The notes below the pieces were generated by a model. The model had not been told where the DNA came from. It saw only the letters and a program-made list of their open reading frames with translations, and ran no database searches. From Thioploca sp. (GTDB taxonomy: Bacteria > Pseudomonadota > Gammaproteobacteria > Beggiatoales > Beggiatoaceae), in assembly GCA_011371325.1 (NCBI GenBank), contig DRQV01000241.1, forward strand, positions 1 to 6,718: a stretch of DNA of 6,718 nucleotides, read 5' to 3'. Made by a program: the position numbers and the translations under genes. Shown here piece after piece: positions 1-5,205 of the stretch. Positions within the stretch are counted from its first letter, which is position 1; each line of letters starts with the position of its first letter.

Positions 1-1109
1 GTTCTAAAGAACATTTAGAAACAGTGCGAAATGAGCAGAGAGCTAATAAACAAAAACCACGTTATAATGGAAAATGTCGTCAGTTAACTAGCTCTCCAGA
101 TACCGATATAAAACCAGTTATTCGTTTTAAAAATCCAGAAGTTGGGGAAGTAATAGTTCGTGATTTAGTCAAGGGTAATGTAATATTTAATAATACTGAA
201 TTAGATGATTTAATTATTGCACGAGCTGATGGAACTCCAACTTATAATCTAACCGTAGTAGTAGATGATTGGGATATGCAAATTTCCCATGTGATTCGCG
301 GTGATGATCATTTAAATAACACACCTCGGCAAATTAATATTTTACAAGCTTTAAATGTAGCCATACCACAATATGCTCATATACCGATGATTTTAGGTGA
401 TGATGGGCAACGATTATCAAAACGCCATGGTGCGGTTAGTGTGATGAATTATCAACAGTTAGGTTATTTGCCATCAGCTTTGCTAAATTATCTAGTACGT
501 TTAGGTTGGTCGGCTGGTGATAAAGAAATTTTTTCATTACAAGAAATGATTGATTTATTTGATATTAATAATATAAACAATTCTCCAGCAGCTTTCAATA
601 CTAAAAAACTCCAATGGTTAAATCAACATTACATTAAGACTATTGACCCTGATGAGTTGGTAGTATCTTTGCGTGATCAATATAGTCAGTTACAAATTGA
701 TACTACGCAAGGGCCAGAGTTAGTAAAAATTATTACTTTACTGGCAGAACGAGCTAAAACCTTACAAGAAATGGCTCAAAGTAGTAGTTATTTCTTTGGG
801 GATACGGTTCAATACAATGAAAAATCAGTAAAAAAGAACCTAAAACCAACTATTCGTACGGCATTAACTGATTTATGTGAACGATTAGAAAATCTTACAG
901 ATTGGCAGGCGGAATCTATTCACTCCATAATTTATGCTGTGGCTGAACAATACGAACTAAAGTTAGGTAAAGTGGCTCAACCTTTACGAGTAGCTGTAAC
1001 TGGTGGAAATGTGTCTCCATCAATTGATGTTACTATGGAATTGATTGGCCAAACTCGTTGTGTAAAACGTATCCGTCAAGCATTAACATTGATCGGAGAT
1101 AGTTCATGA
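1..1109 (+). CDS. gltX: Glutamyl-tRNA synthetase, C-terminal ~368 residues (5' end outside window)
   Basis: This cytoplasmic class I synthetase charges tRNA-Glu with glutamate using ATP. The reading frame is open to the left edge, so the GTG at 24 is an internal valine codon (visible start reads SKEHLETVRNEQ) and not a start. About 100 residues, including the HIGH motif, lie outside the window. The class I signature loop is visible as RLSKR at 411-425. It is preceded by the gammaproteobacterial-type block VVVDDWDM...HVIRGDDH...NNTPRQINIL and followed by HGAVSVM and LLNYLVRLGWS, then the helical anticodon-binding region ending near the TGA at 1107-1109. The total length would be close to the 471 residues of the E. 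coli enzyme. The zinc-site segment is altered: a Cys codon at 75-77 is followed by Arg and then Gln where E. coli has His. The stop overlaps the start of the next gene. Identification rests on remembered alignment with E. coli GltX and is very secure. Confidence 0.97.
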   Translation, partial: SKEHLETVRNEQRANKQKPRYNGKCRQLTSSPDTDIKPVIRFKNPEVGEVIVRDLVKGNVIFNNTELDDLIIARADGTPTYNLTVVVDDWDMQISHVIRGDDHLNNTPRQINILQALNVAIPQYAHIPMILGDDGQRLSKRHGAVSVMNYQQLGYLPSALLNYLVRLGWSAGDKEIFSLQEMIDLFDINNINNSPAAFNTKKLQWLNQHYIKTIDPDELVVSLRDQYSQLQIDTTQGPELVKIITLLAERAKTLQEMAQSSSYFFGDTVQYNEKSVKKNLKPTIRTALTDLCERLENLTDWQAESIHSIIYAVAEQYELKLGKVAQPLRVAVTGGNVSPSIDVTMELIGQTRCVKRIRQALTLIGDSS

Positions 1110-1354
1110 ATAAAACTGGAGTAAACAAAATGTCACTAACACGCAAAGATACTCATGTGGTAATGACCTTAATTGATGATACAATTTTAAAAGGTACGTT
1201 GGTTATTGAGCGAACAGCTAGACTTTCTGATACCTTAAATAAACATAATAAAGATTTTATTGTTCTATCAGATTATGAAGGTAATCATCATATTATCAAT
1301 AAACATCATATAATAAAAGTGATTGAAATTGATAGTTTAGAATTAGAAGAATGA
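1106..1354 (+). CDS. Small conserved protein of unknown function, translationally coupled to gltX
   Basis: This is an 82-residue soluble protein with no signal peptide or membrane segment. Its pattern of short alternating hydrophobic strands (VVMTLIDDTILKGTLVI, FIVLSD, HIINKHHIIKVIEI) suggests a small beta-barrel, SH3- or Sm-like. The central ERTARLSDTLNK...DFIVLSD block resembles, from memory, a widespread uncharacterised family of the DUF6812 type, but I cannot confirm that name. Two starts are possible. The ATG at 1106 overlaps the gltX stop as ATGA and has GGAG at 1095-1098. The ATG at 1130 has GGAG at 1118-1121 and begins MSLTRKDT, where the conserved part seems to start. The second gives 74 residues. 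The overlap points to co-transcription and coupled translation with gltX. No function can be assigned. The ORF itself is well supported by its two ribosome sites and domain-like sequence. Confidence 0.85.
   Translation: MNKTGVNKMSLTRKDTHVVMTLIDDTILKGTLVIERTARLSDTLNKHNKDFIVLSDYEGNHHIINKHHIIKVIEIDSLELEE
1118..1121 (+). promoter_or_regulatory. Second ribosome binding site (GGAG) for the small gene downstream of gltX
   Basis: GGAG lies 8 bases before the in-frame ATG at 1130, inside the coding sequence if translation starts at 1106. Another GGAG at 1095-1098 sits 7 bases before the ATG at 1106. Both spacings are good, so the start cannot be decided from spacing alone. Confidence 0.5.
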
Positions 1355-1369
1355 AATATTATTAAACCA

Positions 1370-1402
1370 CGGTTGGGTTGGAAATTAGTTATAACCCAAC
1401 TG
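1370..1402. repeat. Imperfect palindrome (GTTGGGTT ... AACCCAAC), REP-like or terminator hairpin
   Basis: GTTGGGTT at 1372-1379 pairs with AACCCAAC at 1393-1400. Two G-T pairs and an outer C-G extend the stem to 11 pairs around an 11-base loop. It starts 15 bases after the stop of the gltX operon and lies between convergent genes. No T-run follows it on the plus strand. On the minus strand it is followed by the moderately T-rich TGGTTTAATAATATTTC. It could therefore stop minus-strand transcripts or protect the 3' end of the gltX transcript. The GGTTGGGTT/AACCCAAC core resembles dispersed palindromic repeats known from several bacterial groups. No GTAG foot is present here. Its role is inference. 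Confidence 0.55.
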
Positions 1403-1505
1403 CTCAAGCTTCCCATCAAACTTACTAACTATCTTTTTAAATTATACCAATAAAATTTTTATTAAAATTTTACATATAAAAATCTCCTCAAATGTATTTA
1501 AAATA

Positions 1506-2222
1506 TCAAAAAACCTTAGCTTTATCATTAACTAAGACAATATGATTACCTTGTTGAGTCAGAAAAAATAATCCAGCTTTTTTAGCTCTATCTACCAATT
1601 TATTATTACTAACCATACTAGCGATAGCACCATAGAGTTTTAATTCCTTATAATAGGGAAATAACGTCCTAAAATTGGGTAACTTTCTTGCTAACATATC
1701 ATCTATCAATTTAGGATGTGCTTTTTGCTTAATTTCAACAATAGCAACACATTTTTCATTAATTAATACTATATCAAATTCATCTTGTAATTTATTTTTA
1801 TTGGCTGGTAAATTACGATAAATTGTATCAAAATGAATTTGTCCTAAATTTGGATCATTAATTAAACTACGATAAAAAAATTCTTCTGCAAAATCACCTT
1901 GATTATTAGCAATATTTCCAACTAGTTCAGCTATTTTTTCTATTTTTGCCGACACTTTATCTAATTTAGTGTCTGTCTTAGCCAATTGGGCATCTGTCTT
2001 AGCCAATTGAGCATCTGTTTTAGCCAACTGAGCATCTGTCTTAGCCAATTGAGCATCTGTCTTAGCCAATTGAGCATCTGTCTTAGCCAATTGAGCATCT
2101 GTTTTAGCCAACTGAGCATCTGTTTTTTGCTGAGAAATTATTAATTTATCAATTTTCTTATCAGTTTTCTGTTGAGCTATCGCTAAACTAGCAACTAATT
2201 CTTTTAATTCTTCATCTGTCAT
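1506..2222 (-). CDS. Coiled-coil protein with PD-(D/E)XK nuclease-like C-terminal domain
   Basis: This 238-residue cytoplasmic protein has two parts. Residues 1 to about 105 are a coiled coil. Its core is seven perfect copies of KTDAQLA (33-81) followed by a degenerate one (KTDTKLD, 82-88). With Leu at heptad position a, Thr falls at d. Residues 106-238 resemble the PD-(D/E)XK domain of DUF3782-like proteins: Glu113/Glu114 in FAEEFFYRSL, the acidic DEFD at 147-150, then the signature EIK at 163-165 after a hydrophobic strand. Such coiled-coil/nuclease-fold proteins are common, often in many copies per genome, and none that I know has a settled role. The domain may be an active DNase or only a nuclease-fold relic. 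The start is supported by AGAAGG (2228-2233) 5 bases upstream. The gene lies 83 bases downstream of a small membrane-protein gene on the same strand and may share its promoter. Confidence 0.9.
   Translation of the reverse strand: MTDEELKELVASLAIAQQKTDKKIDKLIISQQKTDAQLAKTDAQLAKTDAQLAKTDAQLAKTDAQLAKTDAQLAKTDAQLAKTDTKLDKVSAKIEKIAELVGNIANNQGDFAEEFFYRSLINDPNLGQIHFDTIYRNLPANKNKLQDEFDIVLINEKCVAIVEIKQKAHPKLIDDMLARKLPNFRTLFPYYKELKLYGAIASMVSNNKLVDRAKKAGLFFLTQQGNHIVLVNDKAKVF
1975..2121. repeat. Seven 21-bp tandem repeats inside the coiled-coil gene
   Basis: Seven contiguous 21-bp units run from 1975 to 2121. Units 2, 4, 5 and 6 are identical. Unit 1 differs by one base. Units 3 and 7 are identical to each other and share two silent changes (C to T at base 3, T to C at base 12). 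Each unit encodes one heptapeptide KTDAQLA, so loss or gain of a unit keeps the frame. Diverged partial units flank the array. The near-identity at third codon positions implies recent expansion by slippage or unequal recombination. Confidence 0.97.
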
Positions 2223-2305
2223 TTTTGCCTTCTTGAATAATATTTGAATCAGAATGAGGATTCTTTTTCTTTAAAATAAGGTTAAGTTTAGCAAGTTAAA
2301 AATTA

Positions 2306-2512
2306 TTACATTTTTACAAAAAATGGTATTGCTATTAAAATAATACCAACTATTACAAGTATATATACATTCGATATAAAATATGGGAATACAAACAAAG
2401 TAATACCAATTACTAGTGGAACTGTTGCTTTTTGTTTTCTTCCATATGAAAAAAAACCATAGCCAATCGCTCCAAACACCATCCCCCAAATAAGTAATGA
2501 CGAACCTTCCAT
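2306..2512 (-). CDS. Small conserved inner-membrane protein of unknown function
   Basis: This 68-residue protein is mostly hydrophobic, with three likely membrane-spanning stretches at about 6-23, 31-47 and 50-66. A short basic loop (GRKQKA, 24-29) probably faces the cytoplasm. The pattern WGMVFGAIGYGFF...GRKQKATVPL...GI.L.VFPYFISN matches, from memory, a family of short proteins found in many bacteria. Some of these carry the label 'amino acid transport protein' without evidence that I know of. The length is typical for that family. The start is supported by AGGT (2518-2521) 5 bases upstream, and an extended -10 promoter lies further upstream. It is divergent from clpB and may be the first gene of a two-gene unit with the nuclease-like gene. 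A longer ORF in another frame (2271-2489) lacks such features and is a shadow. Confidence 0.82.
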   Translation of the reverse strand: MEGSSLLIWGMVFGAIGYGFFSYGRKQKATVPLVIGITLFVFPYFISNVYILVIVGIILIAIPFFVKM

Positions 2513-2535
2513 AATTTACCTGTTTATAAATTTCA

Positions 2536-2564
2536 CTTGATTCTTTGATAATAAATCCCTACAT
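2536..2564 (+). promoter_or_regulatory. Possible heat-shock (sigma-32-type) promoter of clpB
   Basis: CTTGATT at 2536-2542 and CCCTACAT at 2557-2564 are separated by 14 bases. This resembles the sigma-32 pattern CTTGAA then CCCCATNT, with mismatches in both boxes. The clpB gene of enteric bacteria is heat-shock controlled through sigma-32, which makes the match more credible. It is still only a weak consensus match in an AT-rich spacer, and I saw no good sigma-70 alternative on this strand. Transcription would begin about 30 bases before the start codon. Confidence 0.4.
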
Positions 2565-2573
2565 GTAATAAAA

Positions 2574-2582
2574 ATTATAACA
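2574..2582 (-). promoter_or_regulatory. Extended -10 promoter for the small membrane-protein gene
   Basis: Read on the minus strand this is TGTTATAAT, a perfect TATAAT preceded by the TGn extension, which allows recognition without a good -35. The upstream -35 candidates (such as TTTCTT) are poor. Transcription would start near 2567 and leave a leader of about 55 bases before the ATG at 2512. The element overlaps the clpB upstream region, so the divergent transcripts may influence each other. Confidence 0.6.
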
Positions 2583-2587
2583 CGATT

Positions 2588-2592
2588 AAGGG
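2588..2592 (+). promoter_or_regulatory. Ribosome binding site of clpB
   Basis: AAGGG lies 7 bases before the ATG at 2600. This fixes the start, which also matches the usual N-terminus of ClpB. Confidence 0.8.
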
Positions 2593-2599
2593 TAAGAAA

Positions 2600-5170
2600 A
2601 TGAATAACGAAAAACTAACCAGCAAATTTCAACAAGCTTTAGCCGAAGCTCAAAGTCTAGCAGTTGGCCGTGATCATCGTTTTATTGAACCAGTTCACGT
2701 CTTGCTAATAATGCTTAATCAAGCTGATATTGTCCATATTTTAGTTCGTTCGGGAGCTAACGTTGAACAGATTCGTTCGGGATTGCAAGAAATACTAAAC
2801 CAGATAGCTACTATCAATGATAATCAAGGTGAGGTACATGTTTCTAATAACTTAATTCGACTATTAAATATTACTGATAAACTAGCTCAACAACGTAACG
2901 ATCAATATATTCCTAGTGAATTATTTATATTGGCAGCATTGGAAGACAAAGGTGCAGTTGGTAAATTATTGAATAAAGCTGGTGCGAATAAAAAGTCTTT
3001 AGAACAAGCAATTACTCAATTACGAGATGGTAAAACAGTAAATAGTCCTAATGCAGAAGAACAACGCCAAGTTTTGGAAAAATATACCATCAATCTGACC
3101 GAACGAGCTAGACAAGGTAAACTTGATCCAGTGATTGGTCGGGATGATGAAATTCGGCGGATAATACAAGTTCTACAACGTCGAACTAAGAATAACCCTG
3201 TATTAATTGGTGAACCTGGAACTGGTAAAACAGCTATTATCGAAGGTTTAGCTCAACGTATTATTAATGGCGAAGTACCAGAAGGATTAAAAAATAAATT
3301 ATTGCTATCTTTGGATATGGGTTCTCTAATTGCTGGAGCTAAGTTTCGAGGAGAATTTGAAGAACGTTTGAAAGCAGTATTGCATGATTTAGCTAAACAA
3401 GAAGGAAAAATTATTCTATTTATCGACGAGCTGCATACAATGGTTGGAGCTGGCAAGGCAGAAGGAGCTATGGATGCTGGCAATATGTTGAAACCAGCGT
3501 TAGCAAGAGGTGAGCTACACTGTGTTGGAGCTACAACTTTGGATGAATATCGACAATATGTGGAGAAAGATGCAGCTTTGGAACGGCGATTTCAGAAAGT
3601 ATTGGTTGATGAACCAAATGTTGAGAATACGATAGCAATTTTACGTGGTCTTAAGGAAAGGTATGAAGTTCATCATGGAGTGGATATTACTGACCCAGCG
3701 ATTGTATCGGCTGTAACTTTGTCTCATCGTTATATAACTGATCGGCAATTACCAGATAAAGCGATTGATTTAATTGATGAGGCTGCCAGTAGAATTCGGA
3801 TGGAAATTGATTCTAAACCAGAACAGATAGATAAGCTAGACCGACGTTTGATTCAACTTAAAATTGAGCGGGAAGCAGTTAAAAAATATAAAGATAAAGC
3901 TTCTAAACAAAGATTGGCTAACTTGCAAACGGAAATTGATGAATTAGAAAAACAACTAGCTGATCTAACTGAAATTTGGCGAGCTGAAAAAGCTACAGTG
4001 CAGGATGATAGTAAAATCAAAGAAGAATTGGAACAAGCTAGGTTAGAATTGGAAACTGCGAGTCGGGAAAGCAATTTAGAATTAATGGCTAAGTTGCAGT
4101 ATGAACAGATTCCAGCGTTAGAGAAACAATTGTTATCTGCTTCTCAAGTTGAGCAGAAGAAAAATTTACAATTATTACGCAATTCGGTTACTGAGGAAGA
4201 GATTGCCGAAGTGGTATCAAAATGGACTGGGATTCCGATCACTAAAATGTTGGAAGGAGAACGGGATAAATTATTACGGATGGAAGCAGATTTACATCAA
4301 CGAGTTGTTGGGCAAGATGAAGCAATACAAACCATAGCCAATGCAATTCGTCGTTCTCGAGCTGGCCTGTCTGATCCACAGCGTCCTAATGGTTCTTTCT
4401 TATTTTTAGGTCCAACTGGGGTAGGTAAAACTGAATTGTGTAAAAGTCTAGCCAATTTTCTATTTGATACTGATGAAGCTATAATTCGGATTGACATGTC
4501 GGAATTTATGGAAAAGCATTCAGTAGCACGTTTGATTGGAGCTCCTCCAGGATATGTTGGCTATGAAGAAGGTGGTTATTTGACTGAAGCGATTAGAAGA
4601 CGACCTTATTCGGTAATTTTGCTAGATGAAGTGGAGAAAGCTCATCCTGATGTATTTGGTATTTTACTGCAAGTTTTAGATGATGGTAGATTAACTGATG
4701 GCCAAGGTAGAACGGTTGATTTTAGAAATAGTGTGATTGTGATGACATCTAATCTAGGTTCACAGATAATTCAAGAATTGGTAGATAAGAAAGATTACAT
4801 TACTATGAAAACTGCCGTTATGGAAATTGTGGGACAGCATTTTCGCCCGGAATTTATCAATCGAATTGATGATGTAGTGGTATTTCATCCATTGGATAAA
4901 ACTCATATTCGACAAATTGCTAACCTGCAAATTGCTTATTTACGGCAACGTTTACAAGCTCAAAATATGGAATTAACTATTAGCGATGCAGTTTTAGATG
5001 AAATCAGTATGGTAGGTTTTGATCCGGTCTATGGAGCTAGACCTTTAAAACGAGTTATTCAGCAACTTTTAGAGGATCCATTAGCTCAGGCTATTTTGGC
5101 TGGAAAGTTTGGACAAGGTGATACTATTAAAGTAGATTGGCAAGATAATGCGATACAGTTTATTCAGTAA
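2600..5170 (+). CDS. clpB: ClpB, ATP-dependent protein disaggregase (Hsp100)
   Basis: This hexameric AAA+ chaperone threads aggregated proteins through its central pore in cooperation with DnaK/DnaJ/GrpE in the cytoplasm. It has 856 residues against 857 in E. coli and is complete. The order is: N-terminal Clp domain (about 1-145); AAA-1 with Walker A GEPGTGKT (204-211), Walker B ILFIDE (to 277) and arginine fingers ERR (328-330); the coiled-coil M domain that binds DnaK (about 408-525); AAA-2 with Walker A GPTGVGKT (604-611), Walker B ILLDE (to 677), pore loop GYVG (651-654) and sensor-2 GAR (812-814). All catalytic residues are present. The first pore loop reads KFRGEF, with Phe249 where E. 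coli has Tyr251. The valine used as an internal start in E. coli is GTA here (3038-3040), so a short form from that site is unlikely. It is probably transcribed alone, from the divergent spacer to the hairpin that follows. Confidence 0.99.
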   Translation: MNNEKLTSKFQQALAEAQSLAVGRDHRFIEPVHVLLIMLNQADIVHILVRSGANVEQIRSGLQEILNQIATINDNQGEVHVSNNLIRLLNITDKLAQQRNDQYIPSELFILAALEDKGAVGKLLNKAGANKKSLEQAITQLRDGKTVNSPNAEEQRQVLEKYTINLTERARQGKLDPVIGRDDEIRRIIQVLQRRTKNNPVLIGEPGTGKTAIIEGLAQRIINGEVPEGLKNKLLLSLDMGSLIAGAKFRGEFEERLKAVLHDLAKQEGKIILFIDELHTMVGAGKAEGAMDAGNMLKPALARGELHCVGATTLDEYRQYVEKDAALERRFQKVLVDEPNVENTIAILRGLKERYEVHHGVDITDPAIVSAVTLSHRYITDRQLPDKAIDLIDEAASRIRMEIDSKPEQIDKLDRRLIQLKIEREAVKKYKDKASKQRLANLQTEIDELEKQLADLTEIWRAEKATVQDDSKIKEELEQARLELETASRESNLELMAKLQYEQIPALEKQLLSASQVEQKKNLQLLRNSVTEEEIAEVVSKWTGIPITKMLEGERDKLLRMEADLHQRVVGQDEAIQTIANAIRRSRAGLSDPQRPNGSFLFLGPTGVGKTELCKSLANFLFDTDEAIIRIDMSEFMEKHSVARLIGAPPGYVGYEEGGYLTEAIRRRPYSVILLDEVEKAHPDVFGILLQVLDDGRLTDGQGRTVDFRNSVIVMTSNLGSQIIQELVDKKDYITMKTAVMEIVGQHFRPEFINRIDDVVVFHPLDKTHIRQIANLQIAYLRQRLQAQNMELTISDAVLDEISMVGFDPVYGARPLKRVIQQLLEDPLAQAILAGKFGQGDTIKVDWQDNAIQFIQ

Positions 5171-5178
5171 ATTATTAA

Positions 5179-5200
5179 GGGCAGATAATTCTGCCCCTAC
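5179..5200. terminator. Hairpin between convergent clpB and VWA gene, with REP architecture (GTAG foot)
   Basis: GGGCAGA (5179-5185) and TCTGCCC (5190-5196) form a perfect 7-bp GC-rich stem with a TAAT loop. The spacer between the two stop codons is only 35 bases, so the hairpin probably serves both convergent transcripts. Only the minus direction has a T-rich tail (TTAATAATTT), so it is a better intrinsic terminator for the minus-strand gene than for clpB. Read on the minus strand, GTAG (5197-5200) directly abuts the palindrome. That is the hallmark of REP elements mobilised by RAYT-type (Y1) transposases. It may thus be a REP element recruited as a terminator. One copy cannot prove that. 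Confidence 0.65.
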
Positions 5201-5205
5201 ACAAA

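Noticed and set aside
24..26. GTG as start codon of gltX
   Set aside because: The frame is open upstream to the window edge and the preceding residues continue the GltX sequence, so this is an internal valine.
1451..1472. AAAATTTT direct repeats forming an AT-only palindrome
   Set aside because: An A/T-only stem in AT-rich DNA is expected by chance and is too weak to call a terminator or origin.
1975..2121. CRISPR array
   Set aside because: The 21-bp units are contiguous with no spacers and lie in frame within a coding sequence.
2253..2270. GAATC/GATTC inverted repeat between the two minus-strand genes
   Set aside because: Only five base pairs with an 8-base loop and no T-run, so not a convincing terminator.
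2271..2489. 72-residue minus-strand ORF overlapping the membrane-protein gene
   Set aside because: It is rich in Trp, Tyr and Cys in a shadow-like way and lacks family resemblance. The overlapping frame with its own ribosome site encodes a recognisable conserved protein.
3253..4497. Four short ORFs inside clpB (three minus, one plus)
   Set aside because: They lie wholly within a highly conserved gene and show no independent domain or ribosome site.
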